A DNA stretch of 64,000 nucleotides, from the NCBI GenBank assembly GCA_043228905.1, contig JBHGNT010000012.1:8928001-8992000 (forward strand), given 5' to 3'. Position numbers and translations under genes: made by a program. The notes below the pieces were generated by a model. The model was not told the DNA's origin. It did not search any database and saw only the letters and a program-made list of their open reading frames with translations. The DNA comes from Azolla caroliniana. Its lineage: Eukaryota > Polypodiophyta. Position 1 is the first letter of the stretch. Every line of letters starts with the position of its first letter. Positions 1 to 10,531 of this stretch are shown here, piece after piece.

Positions 1-1708
1 CCCGATCCCGAAATGGATTCGGATGAAGAGGAAATGGAGGAGCCGGTTACCGAAGCTCCGGAACGGAGATATCCTCTAAGAGAGAGAAGGGCCCCCCGGA
101 GATTTCCGGAACCAGAGCACGTGCTGCTAACCGACGAGGGGGAGCCGGAGAGCTTTGAAGAAGCAAAGCATGACACCCAGAGCCGCAGGTGGTTGAGTGC
201 CATGCAGGACGAGATGGATTCCCTGCATGAGAACCACACATATGAACTTGTGGAGTTGCCGAAAGGAAAGCGGGCACTTCGGAACAAGTGGGTGTTCAAG
301 CTGAAACCGGGAGATGCCGAAAACCCCCCGAGATACAAAGCCAGGATCGTGGTGAAGGGGTTTCAGCAGAAGAAGGGCGTCGACTTCGACGAGATATTTG
401 CCCCGGTAGTGAAGATGACCTCCATCCGGACGGTGCTGAGCATAGCGGCAAGCATGGACCTCGAGGTAGAACAGATGGACGTGAAGACGGCATTCCTTCA
501 CGGTGACCTCGAAGAAGAGATCTACATGCAGCAACCGGAAGGATTTGAGAAGAAAGGGAAGGAGCACCTGGTATGCCGGTTGAAGAAGAGCCTTTACGGA
601 CTGAAGCAGGCTCCCCGGCAATGGTACTGGAAGTTCGACTCTTTCATGACCGACGAAGGGTACCTCAAAACGCAGTCCGACCACTGCGTGTTTGTGAAGA
701 AGTTCGAAGGAGGAGACTTTCTAATACTCCTCCTGTACGTACATGTTGATCGTCGGACGGGACCAGGTCAAGATACGGATGCTGAAGAAGGCTCTTCACC
801 GAACCTTCTCAATGAAGGACTTGGGTCCGGCGAGACAAATACTAGGGATGCACATCATCCGGGACCGGAGCAAGAAGCAGTTGTGGCTGTCACAGGAGAA
901 GTACGTGACAAAGGTGCTTAAACGGTTCAACATGTCAGAAGCAAGACCGGTCGGATCGACCCTCCCGGCAAACTGCAAGCTGACCAGCAAGCAAAGCCCC
1001 AAGACAAAGGCTGAGAAGGAGGACATGATGAAAGTGCCATATGCCTCTGCCGTCGGAAGCTTGATGTATGCAATGGTGTGTACAAGACCGGACATTGGAT
1101 ACGCAGTCGGAGTGGTGAGCCGGTACATGAGCAATCCCGGCAAAGAGCATTGGAACGCGGCCAAGTGGATACTCCGATACCTGAAGGGCACGGCAAACGT
1201 GTGCCTCCGATTCGGCTCCGGTAAGCCCGAACTCGACGGCTTCACCGATTCGGATATGTCGGCTGATGCAGATACCAGCCGGTCCACATCAGGGTATGTG
1301 ATGACGTATGCAGGGGGAGCTGTTTCATGGCAGTCGAGGCTGCAGAAGACGGTTGCGTTGTCAACCACGGAGGCGGAGTACATGGCGGCTGTTGAAGCTG
1401 GCAAGGAAATAATATGGATGAAGGACTTCATTAGAGAGCTCGGTATCCAGCAGGAGGAGTACCGACTCTACTGCGACAGTCAGAGTGCCATCCACCTTGC
1501 GAAGAACGCAGCCTATCACTCCCGGACGAAGCACATCCAGCGAAGATATCACTGGATCCGGGAAAGGATAGAAGACAAGGAGTTCGTGCTGACGAAGGTC
1601 CACACGGACGAGAACGGGTCGGATATGCTGACCAAGGTCCTCACACCCGACAAGCTGGAAGCATGCCGGAAGAGGATCGGATTGGAGAGACATCCCATGC
1701 CGAAGTGA
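1..1708 (+). pseudogene. Copia A pol C-terminal part (reverse transcriptase and RNase H), frameshifted
   Basis: The frame is open from base 1 to about 735, then shifts and continues to the TGA at 1706-1708. The first part begins in the acidic linker after integrase and enters reverse transcriptase (NKWVFKLKPGD, QMDVKTAFLHGDL, KKSLYGLKQAPRQWY). The second part holds the rest of RT and RNase H (YCDSQSAIHLAKNAAYHSRT). Compared with intact Copia F, five bases are missing near 737, in the codons of the catalytic YVDD box, so YVDDML reads YVHVD and the frame is lost. The enzyme cannot be active from this copy. Apart from that lesion the reading frame is nearly intact, so the copy is not very old. 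Confidence 0.93.
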
Positions 1709-1718
1709 AGGGGGAGTT

Positions 1719-2308
1719 TGTTGGGATTTCGGTCCCTTCGGATGGGATGGTCGGATGTCGGAGATGAATGACGACAAGCCCGGTTGCGGTTTCGGAACCG
1801 GATGATGAAGATCCCGGCTTCGGAGCCGGATGACGAATGTACCCGGAGAGAGATCCGGATGCGGGGACATATTTGTGAATATGTTTGCCAAGGGCCCTTG
1901 AGGCTATAGTTGTAAATAGCCCGAAAGTCATATGTGTATAAATATGACTTAGGGCAAACAGTTTTAATGTTGTTGCTCATTTTTCTGTTTTCATCTAGAG
2001 GGAGCGAAGTGAGAGCAGCCGTGAGAGAGAGGAAAGGAAGAGGTCGACGCCTCTGTGTAATACCGCCGCCTGTGGCGAGGATAGCGAGCTCAAGGTCGTC
2101 GCCTTGCAGCTCGCCATTGTATATTTCCCAGCGTATAGTGATAGTTGGAGCCTTGCACTCCCGTGGTTTTTCCCGTCTAGGGTTTTCCACGTTAATCCCT
2201 GTGTATTCGTGTCTTTCTCTGTGTTTCCGATTTTTCTGCTGCATTGATTCGCGCTTCCTCGGTTGTGGCCGAGCGGTGAAGGTTGAATCGAAGCGTCGAT
2301 TCCCAACA
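1719..2308 (+). repeat. Copia A 3' LTR
   Basis: A 590-bp LTR that starts 11 bases after the pol stop, directly after the purine tract at 1709-1718. It begins TGTTGGGATT and ends TCCCAACA. A TATA-like TATAAATA lies at 1937-1944 and would be the promoter in a 5' LTR copy. Its sequence resembles the LTRs of Copia F at 51974 and 56701 read on the minus strand. Confidence 0.9.
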
Positions 2309-2545
2309 GTATGTAATATGTTATAGAGCTACTACCATAGTTTAGTACAATAGCTAATTAGCTACTACCATACTTTAGTTATAGTGGAATTTTAGCTAGT
2401 ATCATACTTTAGTTGAGTAGCTAATTAGCTAGTACCATACCTAAGTGAGGTAGCTAATTAGCTCAGTGGTAGCTAATTAGCTATTATCATAGTCTAAAAG
2501 AATAGCTAGTTCGCTAAGATGTAGCTAATTAATGACCATGTTGTT
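2309..2545. repeat. AT-rich repeats of the palindrome AGCTAATTAGCT
   Basis: At least four copies of (T)AGCTAATTAGCT are spaced by TACTACCATACTTTAG-like segments. The motif is self-complementary, so the region could fold. The same motif appears once at about 30216. Such clustered palindromes are common in ends of plant DNA transposons, but no defined terminal repeat was found here. Confidence 0.5.
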
Positions 2546-2547
2546 GT

Positions 2548-3021
2548 AGAATCTTGTGGATTAAGGAGAGCACATGAGGAGTCTGGTGCTAATGACGCTG
2601 CAACCGATGAGGAGATAGTTGCCAACGTGGCTGAAAGTAAGAGTCTTGCTATCACATCTCCTTAAGATAAGCTCCACCCTATTCTTTTGGAAGATGGTAA
2701 TGAATTAGGCAACGATGTTAAAGCCATGAAATATTGGAAACAACATGTAAATCTGAGGTTCACAACAATAGTGTTTTTGAACACTTGATGCAACATATCT
2801 TCGAATCCCAAAACCTTGATTCCACCCCACTGAGCCCAACTAGTGATAATGTCCAAACAGATCCCACCGTACTAGAAAAGTTAGTGCACGATGCGGCTGA
2901 CCTGCAAGCCGCTGCTGAGGTGATGGAAAGGTTGTAGAAGGAGGACACACTTGTGCAATGGGTCAAAGAAGCAAGGCAAAATGGGCAACCGGCTAGAAAA
3001 AGGCTGAAGAAGGGGCCATGA
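2548..3021 (+). pseudogene. Unidentified gene-like fragment, broken
   Basis: A coding-like stretch readable on the plus strand in two frames. The first frame covers about 2548-2780 with one internal stop near 2663. The second covers about 2734-3021 with a stop after MERL near 2935, and ends in a basic run ARKRLKKG. No family is recognised. It lies directly upstream of Copia B and, with Copia B removed, next to the FCP1-like fragment at 26058. It may be the 5' part of that gene, but nothing in the sequence proves the link. Confidence 0.3.
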
Positions 3022-3045
3022 TCGGGGACAAGACTAGTTACTCAG

Positions 3046-3458
3046 TGTTGAGCGGCAAGCTCAACTAGAGCCGGATTGGCTGAATAAGCCTGAGCCGGCA
3101 AGTGAGACGGATCGGTAAGCCGTGAGCAATTGAGACGGCAAGCAACAGAGCCGGTGAGCTGGGGAGCTAGTTAGCCAGATCCAATTGGTAACCGGAAGCC
3201 TAGTATTAGTTTAGACTACTAGGCAGTTATAGTCTCGTAGTAAGTGTTAGGTGCTCGTGGGAGCATTGAAGTATGCGGTACTTCTGTCAGTCCCACGAGG
3301 ACTTGTATAAATAGTGCTACTGAGCACAATTGTATACACAGAGTGATTATATTGTTTTGAATATAGCTTTTACGTTCTGCTCTCTCTGTCTCTCCCGTGT
3401 ACTCTGTGTATTCTCTACTTTCTTTGTTTTCTAACGCTTCCACAAGTAATCGTTCACA
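3046..3458 (+). repeat. Copia B 5' LTR
   Basis: It begins TGTTGAGCGG and ends CGTTCACA directly before the primer binding site. TATAAATA at 3306-3313 is a plausible core promoter. It matches the 3' LTR at 25664 over nearly its whole length, except that about 24 bases near the end are missing or changed in the 3' copy. Confidence 0.85.
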
Positions 3459-3470
3459 TGGTGTCAGAGC
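3459..3470 (+). other. Copia B primer binding site (initiator tRNA-Met type)
   Basis: TGGTGTCAGAGC lies directly after the LTR. The usual plant Copia site is TGGTATCAGAGC, complementary to the 3' end of initiator tRNA-Met; this copy differs at one base. Confidence 0.75.
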
Positions 3471-3551
3471 GCGAGGGTTGAGAACCTCTATAGCCAACAA
3501 ACGCTTGAAAGCAAACCCTAACAGGTCGTAAGAACAACTGATAGAGAAGTG

Positions 3552-5278
3552 ATGGATAGAGGGATGGCTAGCTCGCTCCCTATGGAGAAACTCGACAGAT
3601 CAAACTACGCATCTTGGTTGTACAAGATGCAGCAATACCTGCTTGGGCATGACTACTGGAGTTTCGTCGAAGGAGCCAACGAAACAGCACCTGATGCGGC
3701 ACATAAGGATTTCCTAGTGTGGGAACAATTGGCAAGTAGAGTGATGTACTGCTTCGCGTCCAGTGTCGGAGACTAGCTGCTGAGTCACATCCGAGATGTT
3801 AAGATGCTGAAAGAGGCTTGGGGAAACCTAAAGAAGGGTTTTGCTGCAAGTACCACAACTCGGAAGCTGCAACTGCAACAAGAGTTGAGCAATGTCCAAC
3901 AGAAGGACATGTCGGTGGGGGATTACACGGCCCGAATCAAAGAGATCTGTGACTCGCTTGCCTCCATCAATGTTACCGTAGAGGAAGACAAGATGGTACA
4001 GGTCTGTCTTGGGGGCCTGGCATCTAAGTTCAGAGCGTTCCGAATGGCAGTATGTACAAGCGAGAATACGACGTCATTCTTTGACTTACAGTCGATGCTC
4101 CTTGTAGAGGAGAACCATGTCTATGCGTCAACTAGCACACCCACTAACAGCCAAATGTTGAACACAGAGGCGGATCGGTCCCGTGGGTGTGGTGGATGAG
4201 GCGGGTCGGCACGCAATGGAGGCAACCCAGCAAGAGCAAGAACGAAGGCACAGAGAACGTGCCGACAGCAATTTCGGGACTTCCACAGGTAGGGGGAGTC
4301 AAGGCGGTGCCGGAGGCCGGCAAGACAAATCTGCAACGGAATGCTGGTACTGTGGCAAGAAGGGCCACAGAGAAAGCGAGTGCTGGAGAAAGCGCACCGA
4401 TTCGGACAAATCAGGATCCAGCAAGGCCGACAAGGATGGTCGGCAAAGCTCGCACTACGCGAAGAGATCAGGAGGATCCAAGAACAGTAACAGGCCAGCC
4501 TTGGTGATGAAGCACGAGGCGAACTCGATGAAGAAGACCACTTCCAAACCGGAGGAAGTGTGGTATGTTGATTCTGGTGCGTCAAACCACATGACGAGCC
4601 ACAAAGAGTGGTTCTCCTTTTTGGAGAAATTGGATCAACCAGGAGTAGTCGAAACCGGAGACGACACTCCTCACCCAATCGTGCACATCCGAGAAGTCCC
4701 TTTGAGCCACGTCGGACAAAAGGGGAAGCTCATGAATGTATTACACGTTCCGACAATCAAGAAGAACCTAGTGTTGGTCGGACAGATCGTCGACCAAGGG
4801 ATGCAGGTGCAGTTTATGCACCTTGGGTGCTTCATTGAGCCAAGTTATTGCGCAAGGGTGCAGAGATGGGAGGATGTTTATCCTCGACACCAATGACGTC
4901 GGCACCGCTCTATTTGTAGAAGGACAGAAGGTCGAGTCGGACATCGACCTGTGGCACAAGCGGATAGGCCACGTCAATTACCAAAGGCTTGAAGACCTGC
5001 AAACAAAACAAGTTGTTTCCGGTTTGCCGAAGTTCAGTGGCCGGGAGGCCCAAGTATGTGGAGCCTGCCAACTCGGGAAGCAACACCGGCTCCCATTCCC
5101 TACCGAGCGAAACTGGAGCCATAACAAGCTCAACCTTATCCATTCGGATGTGTGGGGACCGGCACAAAATGTCAGTCTTGGTGGGAGTCGATATTTCGTC
5201 TCCTTCATCTACGACTATATGCGGCACACATGGATCTACCTCATTGAGCGGAAGAGTGAAGTCTTCGAGTGTTTCTGA
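3552..5278 (+). pseudogene. Copia B gag, protease and integrase N-terminal part
   Basis: The ATG at 3552 starts a Copia gag (MEKLDRSNYASWLYKM). The order is gag core, one CCHC knuckle (CWYCGKKGHRESEC, about 4341-4382), protease active site (WYVDSGASNHM, about 4560) and integrase HHCC zinc finger (LWHKRIGHVN...CGACQLGK, about 4950-5080), then the start of the catalytic core (HSDVWGP). Lesions are a TAG at 3774, frame changes near 4190 and 4830, and a TGA at 5276. The integrase core is then cut short: the part with the second Asp (TDNGGE-type) and the Glu is absent before the text resumes near 5280, so this integrase could not work. Confidence 0.88.
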
Positions 5279-7492
5279 GGCCTCCAGAGGATGGTGGAAC
5301 GGGAATCTGATGCGACAAGGGCAATGCTGGAGGAGAAGAGCATGCCCAAATTCTACTAGGCGGAGGCAGTCCGAACGACTGTCTACATCCAGAACCGGAT
5401 CGGTGACAAGGTGTCAGCTCACGAGCTGTATTTCGGGCGCAAGCCGAATCTAAAACACCTTAGGATATTCGATAGCATTGCATATGTGCATGTGTCGGAT
5501 GAGAAGCGGAGGACGCTGGATGCAAAATCGGAAAAATGCATCCTAGTCGGCTATGCTCAAGAGCAAAAGGGTTATAAGTGTTATAACCCATGGACAAATC
5601 AGGTCCGAGTTAGTCGAGATGTTGAGTTTGATGAATCGGCATCATGGTATTCCTTACCGACTCCGACTTCCGATTCTGACCCGATGCCGGTGGATGAGGC
5701 TAGTGAGCTTGAACCAGCCCAGGTAGAGGATGATGAAGCGTGGACTCAGGATGAGAGTCCAGAATCGTTCCGGTTGAGCGGGCCAAACGAGAGACTGAGT
5801 CAATCTAACCAGTCTGATGAGGAACTGGCGAGTAGTGGAGACTCTGCCGTGCACTCCCCGCGCAAGAAACCGAGGAGAAGGTTAACGCGCAAAGAGAAGG
5901 GGAAGAAGAAGATGCCGGAATTTGAAACCGGCAACAATGAGTCGGATCGGTGTGCGTCCAACTCCGGCAAGGAGAAAGGCGGATCTTTGGCAACGAAGAC
6001 CGATCTGGCCAAGAAGGGCCTCAAATCGGGTAACGATGAGTTACGCCGGTCCACCCGCCAGAAGGATCCCGTCAAACGGTACGGGTACAATGAGTACATG
6101 GTGCATCACTATGGGTACATGACTAAGTTGGCGGAAGTGCATGAGCCAGAGAGCTACACAAAAACGGCAAAGGACACAAATTGGCGTGCCGCTATGGACG
6201 AAGAAATGCGGGCACTCGATGCCAACGAGACATGGGACCTGGTTGACCCTCCTCGTCACTGTAAACCGATCGGATGCAAGTGGGTATACAAGGTAAAGTA
6301 CAACGCCGACAGTTCTGTTAACTGGTATAAAGCCCGGTTAGTGGCGAAGGGATACACGTAGACCCATGGAATCGACTACGATGAGACCTTCACTCCTGTA
6401 GCGAAGATGACGACGGTTCGAGTGGTGCTGGCGGTTGTTGTGGAAAGGGGGTGGCATCTCCATCAGATGGATGTGAAGAATACATTTCTTCAAGGTGATC
6501 TTGAAGAAGAAGTCTTTATGACTGAGCCTCCCGGTTTTCAATCGGAGATGAACAAGTCGGCGGTATGCCGGCTGAAGAAGTCGTTGTACGGCCTGAAGCA
6601 AGCCCCTCGAGCTTGGAATACAAAGATCACGCACTGGTTGTGTAAGTTGGGTTTGTGGCCTCCAAATCGGACTCTTCATTGTTCATCTGACAAGGCTCAA
6701 ATGGTCCAGTATGTATACTGTTGTATGTTGATGATCTAGTCATCACCGGACCGGGTCTTCCAGAAATCCACTGGTCAGATGCCTTTGAGATGATTTCTAG
6801 GGATCGAGATGATCCGAACCCCGGACGGCATATTGCTCTCACAACGCCATTACGTGTTGAATATGTTGTACAAGTTTGGCATGATGGAATGCCGACCTGT
6901 CTCCACACCCCTGGACCGGAACCAGAAGCTCCGTCCCAACGCCGGACCGTCCTGCAATGTGAAACGGTTCCGACAAATCGTCGAAAGCCTTGTATATTAG
7001 ACCATCACCCAACCTGACATCAACTATCCGGTCGGAGTGATAAGCCAGTTCATGCAGCAACCAACAATTCAGTGCGCTCAACAGATATTGCGGTATGTCA
7101 ACGGCACGAAGGACCAGGGACTATTATACCGGCGAGGTATAACCGAAGAGCTCGTCGGTTACATGGATGCCGACTGGGCAGGCGATGCGTCGGATCGCAG
7201 ATCCACTTCCGTTTTATGTTTTCCCTTGGGAGCGTAGCTGTTGCGTGGAGCAGCAAAAAGCAACCAACAGTGGCTCTATCAAGCACTGAGGCTGAGTACC
7301 GGGGCACGACCATTGCCACCTGCGAAGCCATTTGGCTTCAACGACTGCTGCAAAACTTGCGGATCGAGGTACCAACCCCGATCCCAATTTATTGTGATAA
7401 CATCAGCAGCATGCAGCTCGCCAAGAACCCTGTGTTCCATGCTCGCACGAAGCACATAGAAGTGCATTATCACTTTGTGCGTGAGCGGGTCC
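5279..7492 (+). pseudogene. Copia B integrase end, reverse transcriptase and RNase H part
   Basis: The reading continues with the integrase tail (HELYFGRKPNLKHLRIFD), a long acidic linker, and RT beginning WRAAMDEEMRALDANETWDL near 6181. A TAG at 6359 stands where a Gln is expected (KGYT-stop-THGIDYDETF). RT continues (QMDVKNTFLQGDLEEEVF, SLYGLKQAPRAW) to YVDDLVITG at about 6721, with frameshifts around it. RNase H follows at about 7150-7490 (YMDADWAGD, AEYRGTTIATCEAIWLQ, YCDNISSMQLAKNPVFHA). The frame is cut at 7492 by the insertion of Gypsy A and resumes at 24870. Confidence 0.88.
7488..7492 (+). other. Target site duplication GGTCC of Gypsy A (left)
   Basis: GGTCC directly precedes the Gypsy A 5' LTR and is repeated at 24870-24874 directly after the 3' LTR. 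The 5-bp direct repeat within one interrupted RNase H reading fixes both element boundaries. Confidence 0.93.
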
Positions 7493-7940
7493 TGTTACCT
7501 GGCCGACAAAGGAGCAGAGACCAGAGTGTGAAAGGGATGGATATTCGGAATATATTTAATTAAGTAAAGTAGATTATAATTATGTAGAGAATAGACGGAC
7601 CGGAATCGGTATGCCGATCCGGATCCGGACCGATTCCGAACAGGTGCCGGTTGGCACCGTTTTGTACGCAGCACCCGTGACCTATATAAAGGCCCAGTTA
7701 CAATGTAAAACTTTAACGGAGAATTAATATAAGCGTCTGGTTTTATCTTCATGTATTGATTACCGTTCTGTCTTAATTGTTATATCTTACGCGTGTATTA
7801 AGTGAATGCCTTATTGCTAGGTAGCCAACTCAGTTGGATTAATTGTTGTGTCTTAAGTTATCTCGCCGTAACACCCCTTTGGTGAAGTGTCTTCCGGAGA
7901 CACCCTATGTTAGGCCATTCTCCGGCCCTAAGGATTAACA
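7493..7940 (+). repeat. Gypsy A 5' LTR with TATA box
   Basis: It begins TGTTACCTGG and ends GGATTAACA. TATATAAA at 7683-7690 is a strong core promoter candidate. Just downstream, TGGCGACCATG (about 7948-7958) is a possible primer binding site, although the tRNA is not identified. Confidence 0.92.
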
Positions 7941-8099
7941 TAGTTTTTGGCGACCATGATTCCTGCACAATTGCAACGAACAGCGGCGGGAATGGATGAC
8001 GCGACCAACGAATGACCCAGTTACGGAGCGAGCAAGGCGACTTGCTGAACGGCTGAGGAAGCGAGAGGCTTTCTAGCAAGCGGCAGAAGAAATCAGAGT

Positions 8100-9486
8100 G
8101 GATCGCTCATTTTGGAAAGGGATCCGGAGAGTGGCCAAGGAATCACTTTGGCTACCACAAAACGCCTACCCAGACGAAGGAAGCAGCCTAAGTAGCCTCT
8201 GGGAAGCGGAATCCCTTCTCCAGGCATTGGCAGCGGGGTAAGGCGAATCCGAAGCATTTTCGGCATTTGAATTGGGTTCGGACGGGGAATACAGCGCGCA
8301 GACGAACTACCGCAGTAGTAACAACACCCCAGGCGGACCAGAGGACGAGGAGTCAGATACTTTGCCGACACCAGAACCCGAATCGACAAGGCTAGAAACT
8401 CGGGTGTCGGAAGTCGACCACACTCCGAAACTAGAAGTCGAGGACAAGAGACCTCCGACACCGGAAGACGAGGAAGAGAAGCCTCCGCCACCGCAAGAGG
8501 AGCAGGAAAGACCTTCGACGGTGACAGAAGACCGGGGAAAACCTCCGACACCACCAGACGAGGAACGACCACCGACACCACCAGCCCGTGTACCGACACC
8601 AGACGACGATATGCCGTTCCAATATCCCAGATACCAGGATGATCGGAACGCAGAAGCCCATGTCCATGCGTTTCAGCAGACCTGGGAAGCGAACCGTGTG
8701 TTCCAACGCTTAAATACAGCCGAAGAGGAACGCTCAAAACGGGCAGAGTTCGGCATGACCTTGGAGGGACCGGCCGCCAAATGGCACCGAACACAAGATC
8801 CCAGCACCATCCCCATGTTTGAAACATTAAAGACAAAATTCTTGCATTTCTTCCACAAGGAGATGGACCAGCAGGAAATGGTCAGCTTATTTTACAGTAT
8901 CCAGCAGGAACCAACGGAGAACATCCAACAGTTTGTCATCCGGTTCCAGCGGATCCACAGTCAGCTCAGATGGACACCACCGGAGGAAGCAACAAAGGCC
9001 ATATTCTTAGCAGCACTCCGGGAACCCTTACAAATGGTGTGCACCATCATCGATTTCCGCACCAACAGCATAGATCAAGTGATTGACCGAGTTCGGGAAA
9101 TGGAAAACTCGAGTTCATGGCTAAGCATGGGTGCACTTCAGCGTATGCTACAGACAAAAGAGGACCTCCGTTTCTGACAAGCAGTTCAATGTACGATATG
9201 CCTGAATGCCGGACATTCGGCGGTGGAATGCACCATGCGTTCCTAATGCTTGCTCTGCCACTCCAAAAGTCACACAATGGAACGGTGTGAGTATAACTTG
9301 TTAAATCGACAAGCACCACCGGTCCGGCAAATTGAACGACGGAGCAACCGGGAGGAAGAAGAAGAACGCTGGCGGAGAGAGGAGCGCTACCGGCTGACAA
9401 AAGATGTCGGGTTTAGCGATCGAAGAGACACGTATGACCGGTATGATAGACAAGATAGATACCACGACTATAGCTGACGGTATGAA
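8100..9486 (+). pseudogene. Gypsy A gag, N-terminal part
   Basis: An open frame to the TGA at 9175-9177 starts with a long acidic and proline-rich segment, with repeats of the type PPTPxDEE around 8440-8620. It then enters the retrotransposon gag core (EAHVHAFQQTWEANRVFQ, EGPAAKWHRTQD, FVIRFQRIHSQLRW). Two knuckle-like motifs follow in shifted frames: CTICLNAGHSAVEC near 9195 and CLLCHSKSHTMERCEYN near 9252-9300. A basic/acidic tail follows. The text is cut at about 9486 by the DNA transposon and resumes at 17414. The core and the second knuckle are clearly related to the gag of Gypsy C at 62249-63643. Confidence 0.87.
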
Positions 9487-9520
9487 CACGTTCGCGTTCA
9501 CAGATGGAAGGATTGCGCAT
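9487..9520 (+). repeat. Left terminal inverted repeat of the DNA transposon
   Basis: It begins CACGTTCGCGTTCACA and ends TTGCGCAT. Aligned to the reverse complement of 17380-17413, mismatches are C/T at position 3, GA/AG at 17-18 and T/C at 28. Similarity stops abruptly after this point. TATGAA directly precedes it. Confidence 0.82.
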
Positions 9521-10531
9521 TCCACTTGTTAGAATGTTCTTAAAACGAAGCAAATACACCCTCTCTACAAAAATTGGATGCACTAGTATCACATGTTCCT
9601 CAACTTGATGAGAATTTGCAAATATAAAAATACATGATAGGTCTACGAGTGGAGATCATTAGAAATCATGCAAGTTTAGACGCGTTGATAAGTTAATGTA
9701 GGCATAATAAAGTTCAACAATGGCTCAATATGTCACTATTGTGCGACAAGGGAAACACTAACTTAAAGACTTATATTAATTAGGTAAGTTTTACAAAAAT
9801 ATCAGGTGTACTTGTATCCATACTAATAAAATGAGTTATAATTTATACTTTGACCCATACGTGCATGTATGTAATTGTGGAAAATGTAGGATAGTGCACA
9901 TTAGGATAAGTGATTGGAATAACTAACTTATTAAAGTATTCAATACTTGTATTTAAAGTTGATCTAATCTATTCCTCAGTTTGTTCATATGGGATCAAAC
10001 CATATGTATATAATTGTGGACAATGTAAGGCAGTGAACTTTAGGATAATGTCGTGGAAATAACAAACCTATTAGGCTTTCATCCCTCTATTTAAAATTGA
10101 TCTACTCTATTGCTTAGGTGATACACATAGCATCAAACTCCGAACGATAACGCAACTAGAACCATTATCAACACACTACACAATCTAAGCAGCAATGGAA
10201 TAGAAACATAATAGTTTTAACAATAGAAGACAAAGATCCATAATAACAACATGGACAGTCATGGCAACAATTGTAGGGCCATGTTCTGTTAAGGTTAGCT
10301 TGGACCAAAATCAGCCTCAATTTAAACTAATTCATGTTTCTCCATAAATTTGGTAGTCAGTTATGCACGCGGTGAAACCAATGTCATAAATCTACTAACC
10401 AAGTATATAAAAATAAAATTGAAACATATAGAAGATTATAAAGAATAGAATCCACTAGGTAAAACCCAAAATTTGTATTAATAATGTGAAATCCTAACAA
10501 ATCGTCAGTGTCATTTTCTTCATAGAGTCTA
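9521..10531. other. Left subterminal non-coding region of the DNA transposon
   Basis: About 1 kb of AT-rich DNA without a supported gene. Its main structure is an imperfect tandem duplication of about 137 bp (copies at about 9865-10001 and 10002-10141), which could supply paired transposase binding sites next to the inverted repeat. It also forms the 3' flank of the methyltransferase gene. Confidence 0.6.
9865..10141 (+). repeat. Imperfect tandem duplication (about 137 bp, two copies)
   Basis: Both copies begin ATGTAT(G/A)TAATTGTGGA and run through matching segments such as TTAGGATAA, TATTTAAA and TTGATCTA before diverging. The copies differ by many substitutions, so the duplication is old relative to the element's insertion. 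Confidence 0.65.

Larger units (their letters stand above)
1..2308 (+). mobile_element. Copia A: 3' part of a Ty1/Copia LTR retrotransposon
   Basis: The window opens inside the pol gene of a Copia element and runs through its 3' LTR. Reverse transcriptase and RNase H are followed by the purine tract AAGGGGGAG and an LTR beginning TGTTGGGA and ending TCCCAACA. It belongs to the same family as Copia F (51974-57310): the protein end, purine tract and LTR edges all match. The 5' half lies outside the window, so the target duplication cannot be checked; the five bases after the LTR are GTATG. Confidence 0.93.

Noticed and set aside
127-684. Long antisense ORFs over Copia RT (also 53623-54180, 52871-53383, 43580-44392)
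   Set aside because: They mirror conserved RT and integrase coding on the other strand and recur only because the family recurs.
3041-3045. CTCAG as a target duplication of Copia B
   Set aside because: The bases after the 3' LTR (GGAAT) do not match, and the LTR end is uncertain.
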